Source: Streptomyces antarcticus
GTDB lineage: Bacteria > Actinomycetota > Actinomycetes > Streptomycetales > Streptomycetaceae
Direction: 5' to 3'
NCBI RefSeq assembly: GCF_026627255.1
Contig: NZ_JAPNLM010000001.1
Span: 589,350 to 653,349, forward strand
DNA: 64,000 bases
This document shows, in pieces, positions 8,292 to 15,824 of this stretch (the first letter of the stretch is position 1; every line of letters starts with the position of its first letter). Below the pieces are notes generated by a model. That model saw only the letters and a list, made by a program, of their open reading frames with translations. It was not told the origin of the DNA and did no database searches. The position numbers and the translations under genes were made by a program.

Positions 8292-9146
8292 ATGAGCAAG
8301 CCCCCGCGCCTGACCCTGCCGCCCGCCGCCCGCGCGCACCGCCTCGACACGGACCGTGGCGCCTTCGCCGTGCACGACGCCGGCGCGCCGGTCCGCGGCA
8401 CCGCCCTGCTGGTCCCCGGCTTCACGGGCAGCAAGGAGGACTTCGTCGCCCTGCTGGAGCCGCTGGCCGCGGCCGGGTACCGGGTGGTCGCCGTCGACGG
8501 GCGCGGGCAGTACGAGACCCCGGGGCCGCGTGAGGAGGACGCGTACGCGCTGGAGGAGCTGGCGCGGGACGTCCTGGCGCAGGTACGGGCCCTGGGACCG
8601 GGCCGCGTGCACCTGGTCGGCCACTCGCTCGGCGGGCTCGTCTCGCGCGCCGCGGTCCTGCGCGATCCGGCCCCGTTCGCCTCGCTGACCCTGATGAGCA
8701 GCGGGCCCGCCGCGATCGACGAGGTCCAGCGGGGCCGTACGAAGCTGCTGGTGGCGGCGCTGGAGGCGCTGCGCGAGGACATGGACGCGGTGTGGGCGGC
8801 GATGCGCGCCCAGGACCCGCGGGACGCCGTGCCGGACCCGCCCGAGCTGACGTCGTTCCTGCGCGAGCGGTGGCTGGCGACCGTGCCGGAGCAGCTGATC
8901 GCCACGGGCCGGGCGCTGATCTCCGAGCCCGACCGGGTGGACGAGCTGGCCGGGGTCGCGCTGCCGAAGCTGGTGCTGTCCGGTGTGGCCGACTACGCCT
9001 GGCCGGTGCCGCTGATGGACGACATGGCCCGTCGGCTGGGAGCGGCCCGGGTCGTCGTGGAGGGCGCCGAACACTCCCCCAACGCGGAGAACCCGCAGGC
9101 CACAGCGGGTGCACTGGTCGCGTTCTGGGACTCTTGCCCCCACTAA
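8292..9146 (+). CDS. Alpha/beta hydrolase
   Basis: A 284-aa alpha/beta hydrolase. VPGFTGS near residue 41 provides the oxyanion region, GHSLGG near residue 116 the nucleophile Ser, and GAEHSPN near the C-terminus the catalytic His; an Asp in SGVADYAWP is the likely acid. There is no signal peptide. The ATG at 8292 is used; an in-frame GTG nine bases upstream is an alternative. The substrate is unknown. It has its own spacing from the helicase (terminator between), so co-transcription is not expected. Confidence 0.85.
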   Translation: MSKPPRLTLPPAARAHRLDTDRGAFAVHDAGAPVRGTALLVPGFTGSKEDFVALLEPLAAAGYRVVAVDGRGQYETPGPREEDAYALEELARDVLAQVRALGPGRVHLVGHSLGGLVSRAAVLRDPAPFASLTLMSSGPAAIDEVQRGRTKLLVAALEALREDMDAVWAAMRAQDPRDAVPDPPELTSFLRERWLATVPEQLIATGRALISEPDRVDELAGVALPKLVLSGVADYAWPVPLMDDMARRLGAARVVVEGAEHSPNAENPQATAGALVAFWDSCPH

Positions 9147-9247
9147 TATTTAGCGAGTGAAAAAATTTCCTTAGCGTAGGGAATGTTTGCCATCTACACT
9201 TCGTTGGAACCTGAGCAAGGAGAAACACCGACGAAGGGAGAAGCCCC
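9147..9247 (+). promoter_or_regulatory. AT-rich promoter region
   Basis: A markedly AT-rich island within about 72% GC DNA, including AGTGAAAAAATTTCCTTAG at 9155-9173 and two TTAGCG direct copies about 20 bp apart (9150 and 9170). It precedes a 49-aa gene whose ATG has AAGGGAGAAG as ribosome binding site. The A/T tract may be a promoter or a binding site for a nucleoid protein. Confidence 0.5.
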
Positions 9248-9397
9248 ATGCGCTTCGAGATTCTGCGCCTGAACGACGTCAACGGATCCGCCGTGGACAG
9301 CACCGTCGTGGACGCGGCCTCCGTCAACCGGATCGTGCAGCACGCCGCCTCTGTCGGCCAGCGCATTCTGATCCGACCGGCAGGCACGGCGTCCTGA
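9248..9397 (+). CDS. 49-aa conserved-looking small protein
   Basis: ATG 9248 to TGA 9397 encodes a 49-residue peptide beginning MRFEILRLNDVNGSAVDST and ending RPAGTAS. GC-rich third positions, a good ribosome binding site (AAGGGAG) and a terminator just downstream (9424-9454) make it a well-delimited independent gene. The sequence suggests one beta strand, one amphipathic helix (VNRIVQHAASVGQ) and a second strand. I have the impression that similar short proteins occur widely in Streptomyces, but no function is known to me. Confidence 0.7.
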   Translation: MRFEILRLNDVNGSAVDSTVVDAASVNRIVQHAASVGQRILIRPAGTAS

Positions 9398-9423
9398 CGC
9401 CCCGCACACCGCACACACGTCTG

Positions 9424-9454
9424 CGCCCCCGCCACCGATACCGGTGCGGGGGCG
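9424..9454 (+). terminator. Terminator after 49-aa gene
   Basis: Inverted repeat CGCCCCCG (9424-9431) with CGGGGGCG (9447-9454), extended by CACCG/CGGTG around an ATAC loop. Confidence 0.7.
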
Positions 9455-9512
9455 TTCGCATGCGTACGGGGCGCACGGGCGGCGCGGGACGGGCCGGGAC
9501 GGGCCGGGCCCG

Positions 9513-10118
9513 TCAGGCGCCGCGCACGACCTGGAGCACGCCGTTGATGATCTGCTGGACGGCGATGGCGGAGAGCATCATGCCGGCGAGGCGCGTCACG
9601 AGCACGACGCCGCCGTCCTTGATGACCCTGATGATCACCAGGGAGTAGCGCATCGTGATCCACAGCACCACGTGCATGGCCACGATCGCGCACCATACGG
9701 AGACCTGGCCGCTGACCCCGTCGGCCTTCTGCACGGCCAGGATGACGGAGACGATCGCGCCGGGCCCCGCCAGCAGCGGCATGCCCAGCGGCACGAGGGC
9801 GACGTTGACGTCCTTGGTCTGCTTGGGCTCGTCGGTCTTGCCGGTGAGCAGGTCCAGCGCGATCAGCAGGAGCAGCAGGCCGCCCGCGATCATCAGCGCC
9901 GGGACCGACACGTGCAGGTAGTCCAGGATCTGCTGGCCGCAGAGACCGAACACGGCGATGACGCCGAAGGCCACGCAGACGGCCTGCCAGGCCATCCGGC
10001 GCTGCACCTTCGCGGGGCGCCCGGAGGTCAGGGCGAGGAAGATCGGCGTGATTCCCGGGGGGTCCATAATCACGAAAAGGGTGAGAAAGAGGGATCCGAA
10101 GACGGCGAAATCAAACAC
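9513..10118 (-). CDS. MarC-family integral membrane protein
   Basis: A 201-aa MarC-family protein (annotated in databases as NAAT family) with six predicted helices. The family-typical MDPPGITPIFLALT stretch follows the first helix and GMPLLAGPGAI lies in the fourth. GTG 10118 was chosen because it begins the first helix and has an AAGG about 8 nt upstream; this gives the usual MarC length of about 200. MarC is no longer thought to be a multidrug efflux pump, and its substrate is unknown. It lies 80 bp downstream of the PHP gene on the same strand. Confidence 0.88.
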   Translation of the reverse strand: MFDFAVFGSLFLTLFVIMDPPGITPIFLALTSGRPAKVQRRMAWQAVCVAFGVIAVFGLCGQQILDYLHVSVPALMIAGGLLLLLIALDLLTGKTDEPKQTKDVNVALVPLGMPLLAGPGAIVSVILAVQKADGVSGQVSVWCAIVAMHVVLWITMRYSLVIIRVIKDGGVVLVTRLAGMMLSAIAVQQIINGVLQVVRGA

Positions 10119-10198
10119 AGTGATGCCTTGCAGGAGAGAGGGGCGAAACGAAGAGGAAGAGGCGCGCGAAGGGTGGAGCGGCCGGCCGGGGGCCGGTC

Positions 10199-11062
10199 CT
10201 ACCGGGTGCCTCCGCCGGCGCCGGGCACGGGGAAGGCGCCGGTCGCGCGGCGCGTGATCTCGCCGTAGATCTCGGGGTCGGTCGTGTACTCGCCGAGGCG
10301 GCAGGTCTTGCGGCTGCCGTGGTAGTCGCTGGACCCGGTGGTGAGCAGGCCGAGGTCCCCCGCCAGGCCGCCCAGGCGGGCGCGCGCGGCGGTGTCGTGG
10401 TCCATGTGGTCGACCTCGATGCCGTCCAGACCCGCGGCCGCCAGCTCCACGATCACGGCCTCGGGCGCGCACCGGCCGCGCTTGACGGCTGCGGGGTGCG
10501 CGAAGACGGTGACCCCGCCGGCCGCCTTGACCAGGCGGATCGCGTCGAAGGGGTCGAGCTCGTGCTTCCCGGCGTACGCGCGGCCGCCGTCGGCGAGCCA
10601 GTCGGGCGTGAAGGCGTCCGACACGGTCGGTACGACGCCCAGCTCCACGAGCGCGCTCGCGATGTGCGGCCGTCCCACGGAGCCCTCACCGGCGATCCGT
10701 GCGACCTGCTCCCAGGTGATGTCGACGCCCAGCGCCCGGAGCTTTCCCACCATGGCCTGCGCGCGCGGGGTCCGGTCGTCCCGGACGAGTTCGCGCTCCC
10801 GGGAGAGCTCGGGCTCCTCGGGGTCGAAGAGGTAGGCCAGCAGGTGCATCCCGACGCCGTCGAGGCGGCAGGACAGCTCGGCCCCGGTCACCAGGGTCAG
10901 GCCGGCGGGCAGGGCCGCGAGGGCCTCGGCGTGGCCGCCGACGGTGTCGTGGTCGGTCAGTGCGACCACGTCCAGACCGGCGCCGGCGGCATTGCGCACC
11001 AGCTCGGCGGGGGTGTCCGTACCGTCGGAGGCCGTGGAGTGGGTGTGCAGGTCGATGCGCAC
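10199..11062 (-). CDS. PHP-domain phosphoesterase
   Basis: A 287-aa PHP-domain protein of the YciV/TrpH type. The metal-binding motifs are clear: HTHS at residues 6-9, DHDT near 40, a Glu in GAELSC, a His in VFAHPA, and GSSDYHG near the C-terminus. E. coli members hydrolyse 3',5'-bisphosphonucleosides and trim RNA 5' ends; this protein may do the same, by family. GTG 11062 places the start four codons before HTH, as is typical. It is followed by marC on the same strand and preceded by a tandem repeat array. Confidence 0.88.
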   Translation of the reverse strand: MRIDLHTHSTASDGTDTPAELVRNAAGAGLDVVALTDHDTVGGHAEALAALPAGLTLVTGAELSCRLDGVGMHLLAYLFDPEEPELSRERELVRDDRTPRAQAMVGKLRALGVDITWEQVARIAGEGSVGRPHIASALVELGVVPTVSDAFTPDWLADGGRAYAGKHELDPFDAIRLVKAAGGVTVFAHPAAVKRGRCAPEAVIVELAAAGLDGIEVDHMDHDTAARARLGGLAGDLGLLTTGSSDYHGSRKTCRLGEYTTDPEIYGEITRRATGAFPVPGAGGGTR

Positions 11063-11184
11063 AGCCGGGCTCCATGGGTCGTACGGACGGGGGGACACTC
11101 CAGGATAACCGCGTCCGGGGGCCCTCCCGGCCGCCCCGGGCCGTGCGGTGGGCGGGGTCCGGCGGCCGGAAGCGACGCCCGTAC

Positions 11185-11376
11185 GGGAGCCAGGACGGGC
11201 CCGGGGCCAAGCACCACACGGGGGCCAGGACTGGCCGGGTTCAGCACCGTACGGGGTCGGGACGGGCCCGGGCCCGAGCACCGCACGGGAGCCAGGACGG
11301 GCCCGGGCCCGAGGCACCGCACGGAGGTCAGGACGGGCCCGGGGTCAGCAGCGCACGGGGGTCAGGACGGGCCGAG
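11185..11376. repeat. About 34-bp imperfect tandem array
   Basis: Six units begin with CAGGACGGG or close variants at 11191, 11226, 11258, 11293, 11329 and 11363, giving spacings of 35, 32, 35, 36 and 34 bp. The second half of each unit resembles AGCACCGCACGGG. The last unit overlaps the stop codon of the DUF6758 gene (11362-11364). The array fills the gap between that gene and the PHP gene. Confidence 0.85.
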
Positions 11377-12006
11377 GACGCGCGGGCTCAGGGCCCCGCA
11401 GGGCAGCAGTTCCACCTCGGCGCCCGCGTCCCGCAGGTCGGTGAGGACCAGTTCGTCGTACATCAGCAGCCCGGACTGCTCCGGCCAGACGATCGCCCAG
11501 AGCCACAGCCCGCGCGCCTCGCCCGCGAAGACGGCCCGGTCGTCGGGGGCGCCCTTCACGTGCCACAGCGGGGACGGGCGGCCCGCCGCGACCACCTTGG
11601 CGTGCGGCGGTGCCGACATGTCGATGTGCGCGCCGGGGTCGGGGCCGTCGATCCCCGCGTACCGCGCGCCGAGGCCCACGCCCAGCTCCTCGGCCACCAG
11701 CAGCAGCTCGCCGAGGCCGCCGAGCGGCCCGGGGCCGGTGCAGGCCACGGCCGTGGCCCGGCCGCCGCTGCGGTCGTCACCGGCGGACGCGACCCCGGTG
11801 AACAGCCAGCCCACCGGCAGCGGCCACGGCATCCACACGGGCACGCGCGCCCGGCGCACCACCACGCCCAGACCCTCGACGCTGGGCGGGATCACCGGCT
11901 GCAGGGGGTGGACGGTGCCGTGCACGGCACACTGCCAGGAGTCGGAGAAGAGGCCGGGCACCCTGACCCGGCCACCGCACTTCGGGCAACTCGGTTCGCC
12001 CCTCAT
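11362..12006 (-). CDS. DUF6758 family protein
   Basis: A 214-aa protein with an N-terminal zinc-ribbon-like pair, CPKC at residues 7-10 and SWQCAVHG near 23-30, followed by a globular domain rich in Trp and Gly. This matches the DUF6758 family common in Streptomyces. No catalytic motif is visible. The stop codon lies inside the last unit of a tandem repeat. It precedes the PHP gene on the same strand, with the repeat array between. Confidence 0.75.
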   Translation of the reverse strand: MRGEPSCPKCGGRVRVPGLFSDSWQCAVHGTVHPLQPVIPPSVEGLGVVVRRARVPVWMPWPLPVGWLFTGVASAGDDRSGGRATAVACTGPGPLGGLGELLLVAEELGVGLGARYAGIDGPDPGAHIDMSAPPHAKVVAAGRPSPLWHVKGAPDDRAVFAGEARGLWLWAIVWPEQSGLLMYDELVLTDLRDAGAEVELLPCGALSPRVLGPS

Positions 12007-12079
12007 AAAAGGCCACGCTCCTCCCCGCCCGGCGCGCCGTCAAGACGCGATCACCCGTCCGGGCGCCGGGTCTGCCGTC

Positions 12080-12664
12080 TCAGTCCAGTGCGACCGCCGT
12101 ACGCAGAGGGTCCCGCAGATCCGTGCCGCGCGCGAGCCACCGCTCCTGAAGTGCCGCCGCGCCGTGCACCCGCTTCCAGGCGGCCTCGTTCGCCGTCATC
12201 GGCAGCAGCGGCAGGAAGTGCACCGGGTCCATGGGATCGTCGAGCTCCAGGTCCTCCACCAGCCCGCCCGGCTCGGCCACCAGGACGGAGCTGAACGGCG
12301 CCCCCTCCCAGAGCGGTTCACCCACGTCCAGCGAGGCCCCGGGGGCCACGACCAGCCCCTCCACCTGCGGGGAGGCGCCCAGCACGGCGAGCGGCCGGAG
12401 CAGCTTGTCGGTGGGCGCGAGGCCCGCCCGTACGGTCAGCACCAGCTCGGCGCGCGGCCCCCGTACGGGATCGGCGACCACGGCGGTCGGGTCGGTCATC
12501 GGGTGCGCGGACATCCCGAGGGTCGCGTACCGCACGAGGTCGCCCTCGGCGAAACGGAGTACCTCGATGCGGTCGGTGCCCAGGAAGGTGACGGCGGCGC
12601 GTGCGTCGGGTTCCCCGAACGCGGTGCGCAGCCGGGCTTCGACGAGGGCCAGAATTTCTGCCAT
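12080..12664 (-). CDS. Suppressor-of-fused (SUFU) domain protein
   Basis: A 194-aa protein resembling bacterial SUFU-domain proteins. The recognisable stretches are an RYATLGMS motif near residue 46, an ELVLTVR strand, and a late LPLLPMTANE segment typical of the family. It is cytoplasmic with no signal peptide. The bacterial role is unknown; some family members act as immunity proteins, but no toxin gene is adjacent here. ATG 12662-12664. It lies 73 bp upstream of the DUF6758 gene on the same strand and is divergent from corA. Confidence 0.75.
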   Translation of the reverse strand: MAEILALVEARLRTAFGEPDARAAVTFLGTDRIEVLRFAEGDLVRYATLGMSAHPMTDPTAVVADPVRGPRAELVLTVRAGLAPTDKLLRPLAVLGASPQVEGLVVAPGASLDVGEPLWEGAPFSSVLVAEPGGLVEDLELDDPMDPVHFLPLLPMTANEAAWKRVHGAAALQERWLARGTDLRDPLRTAVALD

Positions 12665-13051
12665 GGATCGAGCATAGAACTCGCATGAGCCGGGTAAAGG
12701 GCGGGTCTTGACCATCCGTCGGCTGATAGTGTTGACAGCTGTTCGGGGCCGCACGCTGAAGCGTTGTTTCGGTGCCCCGGCGAGGACGTCCCCCACGGGG
12801 GACCGGCCGGAGGAGGTGGGGCTGCGGTGCATCGAAGTCGATCGTGCAGTAGTACCAATCGCTCTTCCGCTGCTGTGACGGGCACCTCCCGCCCCTTGTG
12901 ATCTTCCGATCGGCAGAAGAGCGACGGCAGAACTTCGTCCTCCCGTCCTGCTGACGTCCCCCCGTCCCGGCCTGCCCGCCCGCAGCGGCCGCGCCGCCCG
13001 GAGGGGCCTCCCACCCGTACGGTCCGCGGCCGTGCGCGCGAAGGAGCCACC
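12665..13051 (+). promoter_or_regulatory. Structured leader upstream of corA
   Basis: A 387-bp gene-free region. A TTGACA hexamer is at 12732-12737. Downstream are GGGGC/GCCCC pairing around 12746-12778 and a 9-bp perfect stem TCGCTCTTC (12859-12867) with GAAGAGCGA (12916-12924) enclosing 48 nt. The first 60 nt and the long stem suggest a structured 5' UTR for corA. I could not match it to the M-box magnesium riboswitch (no GGTGAGGC-type core). Confidence 0.45.
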
Positions 13052-14176
13052 ATGTCGATGCTGCCCTACCTGCGTGCGGCCGTCCGCCCGTCGCTGCGCA
13101 AGAACGCCCCGGCCCAGTCCGGCTACGACACCACCCGCGACCCGTCCACGAGCAGCGCGGTGGTCGACTGCGCCGTGTACCGCGACGGCCGGCGCGCTTC
13201 GCCCGGACTGGGGGCGGCCCGCCTGACGCCCCGTGAGGCGATCCGCCGGGTCCGCGAGGACGGCGGTTTCGCCTGGATCGGCCTGCACGAGCCGACCGAG
13301 GCCGAGTTCGCGGGGATCGCCGCCACCTTCGGCCTGCACCCGCTGGCGGTGGAGGACGCGGTGCACGCACACCAGCGGCCGAAGCTGGAGCGGTACGACG
13401 ACACCCTCTTCACCGTCTTCAAGACGATCCACTACGTCGACCACGCCCAACTGACCTCCACCAGCGAGGTCGTGGAGACCGGCGAGGTGATGTGCTTCAC
13501 CGGCCCCGACTTCGTGATCACCGTCCGGCACGGCGGCCAGGGCTCCCTGAAGGGCCTGCGCCACCGCCTCCAGGGAGACCCGGACCTCCTGTCGAAGGGC
13601 CCCTCCTCCGTCCTGCACTCCATCGCGGACCACGTCGTCGACGGGTACGTGGCGGTCGCGGCGGCCGTCCAGGACGACATCGACGAGGTGGAGAGCTCGG
13701 TGTTCGCCGCCCCCGCCAAGGGCGCCGCGCGCGGCGGCGACGCGGGCCGCATCTACCAGCTCAAGCGCGAGGTACTGGAGTTCAAGCGGGCGGTCGCCCC
13801 GCTGCTGCGCCCGATGGAGCTGCTGAGCGAGCGCCCCATGCGGCTGGTGGACCCGGACATCCAGAAGTACTTCCGGGACGTCGCCGACCACCTGGCACGG
13901 GTGCACGAGCAGGTCGTGGGCTTCGACGAGCTGCTGAACTCGATCCTCCAGGCCAACCTCGCCCAGGCGACGGTCGCCCAGAACGAGGACATGCGCAAGA
14001 TCACCTCCTGGGCGGCGATCATCGCCGTGCCCACGATGATCTGCGGGGTCTACGGGATGAACTTCGAGCACATGCCCGAGCTCCAGTGGAAGTACGGCTA
14101 TCCGATGGTGATGGCCTCGATCGTCGGGATCTGTTTCACCATCCACCGCGCGCTGCGCCGCCACGGCTGGCTCTAG
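13052..14176 (+). CDS. corA: CorA-type Mg2+/Co2+ channel
   Basis: A 374-aa CorA family protein. A large cytoplasmic N-terminal domain and long coiled helix (about 200-300) lead to the first membrane helix near 320-340, which ends in the selectivity signature YGMNFEHMPEL; a second helix follows, and the C-terminus is basic (RRHGWL). This complete architecture indicates a homopentameric divalent-cation channel in the plasma membrane. ATG 13052 is preceded by GAAGGAG with good spacing. It follows a long, possibly structured leader. Its place near MgtE-like and Mrp genes parallels mycobacterial Rv1239c (recalled). Confidence 0.93.
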   Translation: MSMLPYLRAAVRPSLRKNAPAQSGYDTTRDPSTSSAVVDCAVYRDGRRASPGLGAARLTPREAIRRVREDGGFAWIGLHEPTEAEFAGIAATFGLHPLAVEDAVHAHQRPKLERYDDTLFTVFKTIHYVDHAQLTSTSEVVETGEVMCFTGPDFVITVRHGGQGSLKGLRHRLQGDPDLLSKGPSSVLHSIADHVVDGYVAVAAAVQDDIDEVESSVFAAPAKGAARGGDAGRIYQLKREVLEFKRAVAPLLRPMELLSERPMRLVDPDIQKYFRDVADHLARVHEQVVGFDELLNSILQANLAQATVAQNEDMRKITSWAAIIAVPTMICGVYGMNFEHMPELQWKYGYPMVMASIVGICFTIHRALRRHGWL

Positions 14177-14232
14177 GCCTTCCCCCGGATCGCGCCGCGG
14201 GCCGCGCCGGGCCACCCCCTACTCTGGGGCGC

Positions 14233-14748
14233 ATGACTCTCAGCGCACTCGACCTGGCCCTCGTCGAGGAGGCCACCAAGAAGTCCGGCCTCGTCTGGGT
14301 CCGCGGCGCCGGCGCCGACCGCGCCCTGTGGCACGCCTGGGTGGACGGGGCGGCGCACGTGCTGGGCGACGGTCCCGGCGAGCAGCCGTTCCCCGGGCTG
14401 GCGGACGGCGCGAGCGCCGAGGTGACCGTACGCAGCAAGGACAAGGGCGGCCGGCTGGTGGCCTGGACGGCGACGGTGCGCGAGCTCCCGCCGCGCGGCG
14501 AGGAGTGGACGGCCGCGGTCGCCGAGCTCAAGGGCAAGCGGCTGAACGCGCCCGACTCCGAGGACATGACCGAGCGGTGGGCCCGCGAGTGCCGGCTGCT
14601 GCGCCTGGAGCCGGAGTCGGTACGGGCCGAACTGCCGACCGGCTCCCTGGCCGCGGCGCCGACGGGCTCCCCGGCGACGACCCGCGAGCCCGTCCCGGCG
14701 GCCCTGCCGAAGCTGCTGCTGAAGCGGAAGCGGGCGGCCCGCCGCTAG
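14233..14748 (+). CDS. Hypothetical cytoplasmic protein
   Basis: A 171-aa protein. The N-terminal 100 residues alternate short strands, with SGLVWVRGAGADRALWHAWV and a KGGRLVAWTATVRELP segment. This could be a split-barrel fold, but I cannot establish that. The C-terminus is a low-complexity Ala/Pro linker ending in a basic KLLLKRKRAARR tail. No catalytic residues are evident. It follows corA by 56 bp on the same strand, so it may be co-transcribed. The stop codon TAG merges into a repeat that begins CTAGGGGGTGTCG. Confidence 0.7.
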   Translation: MTLSALDLALVEEATKKSGLVWVRGAGADRALWHAWVDGAAHVLGDGPGEQPFPGLADGASAEVTVRSKDKGGRLVAWTATVRELPPRGEEWTAAVAELKGKRLNAPDSEDMTERWARECRLLRLEPESVRAELPTGSLAAAPTGSPATTREPVPAALPKLLLKRKRAARR

Positions 14749-14805
14749 GGGGTGTCGTCACAGTCGTTCCGTACACCCGCAGGGGTTCCGTACGCCCGCA
14801 GGGCG
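14747..14805. repeat. Partial copy of the mshB-upstream repeat
   Basis: Starting at the stop codon of the preceding gene, this segment shares CTAGGGGGTGTCG and then about 38 of 43 positions with the left arm of the palindrome at 39897. Within it TTCCGTACRCCCGCAGGG occurs twice in tandem (from about 14767 and 14786). The right arm is absent. Confidence 0.65.
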
Positions 14806-15648
14806 TCAGGGGCCCGTGGGGTTCGATCCCTGGCCCGCGCTCTGCCCGGCGCTCCGGCCCGCGCTCTGGCCCGCGCCCGTGCTCTTGGACGGGGCCGGAG
14901 CGGTTCCGGTGCCGCCCTGGTCCTTGGTCGTCGGCAGCTGCGACCCGTAGTCCACCGTCTGGTCCTGCGCGGGCGGGTCCAGCGGGAACACCTTGCCCCA
15001 CTCGGCGAGCTCTACCCGGCCGGCGCCGCCCGCGCGCTCAAGGAGCAGCGGGTACGGGGTCCCCTCCAGGGACACCGCGAGCTTGCCGCCCTTGCCCTTG
15101 TCCCCCGTCACCTGGACGACCCGCGTGGGCCCGACCGTGCTGTAGGAGCCCTTGGCCAGCTTGCCCTGGAGGCCGAGCAGCCCGTCCAGCAGCACGTCCA
15201 TGTCGGTGAAACCGCGGAACTGCTTGTACGTGGGGTCGCTCTCCGGGACCTTGACGTACTTGTCGCCGAGCTTGCCGGCCGAGTCGGACTCGCCCCAGAA
15301 GGCCGCGCTCGCCTTCAGGTAGAGCTGCTCCCCCACCCGCAGCACCTGGAAGGTGTCCTCCTGCGACTTCACCTCGCCGGAGCCGCCGTCGGACTTCAGC
15401 CGCATGTCGAGGGTGAAGGACTTGCCGCCACTCACCAGCGTGCCGGACAGGTGCACCGAGTCGGCTTCCGTCGCCGCGGCCCTCGCCTTCGCCTCGATCT
15501 TGTCGGCGGAGAGCTTGCCGACGCCGTTCGTGCCCTTGTCCGGGTCCGGGTCCTCCCCACAGCCCGTACCGGTGACGGCGAGGCCCGCGCACAACGCACC
15601 GATGAGGGCGGCCCGGCGCAGCCGCGCGGCAGGGAGGTAGGCGGTCAC
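14806..15648 (-). CDS. Secreted lipoprotein, LppX/LolA-like
   Basis: A 280-aa lipoprotein. The N-terminus has Arg residues, a hydrophobic stretch (AALIGALCAGLAVTG) and a lipobox-like TGTGC, with the lipidated Cys near residue 30. The mature part is beta-rich and resembles the actinobacterial LppX/LprG-type or LolA-like fold, which carries lipids, although this is judged from pattern only. The C-terminal 40 residues are disordered, with repeated AGQSAG units. GTG 15648 is preferred to GTG 15654 because GAGAGG lies 9 nt upstream of the former and only 3 nt upstream of the latter. It is divergent from the MgtE-like gene. Confidence 0.72.
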   Translation of the reverse strand: MTAYLPAARLRRAALIGALCAGLAVTGTGCGEDPDPDKGTNGVGKLSADKIEAKARAAATEADSVHLSGTLVSGGKSFTLDMRLKSDGGSGEVKSQEDTFQVLRVGEQLYLKASAAFWGESDSAGKLGDKYVKVPESDPTYKQFRGFTDMDVLLDGLLGLQGKLAKGSYSTVGPTRVVQVTGDKGKGGKLAVSLEGTPYPLLLERAGGAGRVELAEWGKVFPLDPPAQDQTVDYGSQLPTTKDQGGTGTAPAPSKSTGAGQSAGRSAGQSAGQGSNPTGP

Positions 15649-15824
15649 GGGCACGTGCCTCTCGTCGGTCGTCTGCGGGCAGCAGGCAGCGTACCCGCCC
15701 GCGGCCCGCCCCCTTCAGGCCCCCCGGGGCCCCGGCCGGACCGCCCCACCAGGACGCTTTCCCGGGGCACGGGCTAGCCTGAGGGGCGGCAGGACTGTTG
15801 ATTGACGCTCTAGGAGGCGCTCGG

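Noticed and set aside
11185..11376. CRISPR array
   Set aside because: Units are contiguous imperfect repeats with no unique spacers and no cas genes nearby.
12080..12664. SUFU protein as immunity gene of a toxin system
   Set aside because: No toxin, secretion tag or polymorphic cassette lies nearby; neighbours are core genes.
12732..12930. M-box or other known riboswitch before corA
   Set aside because: No match to the conserved core could be seen by eye; only unspecified stems are reported.
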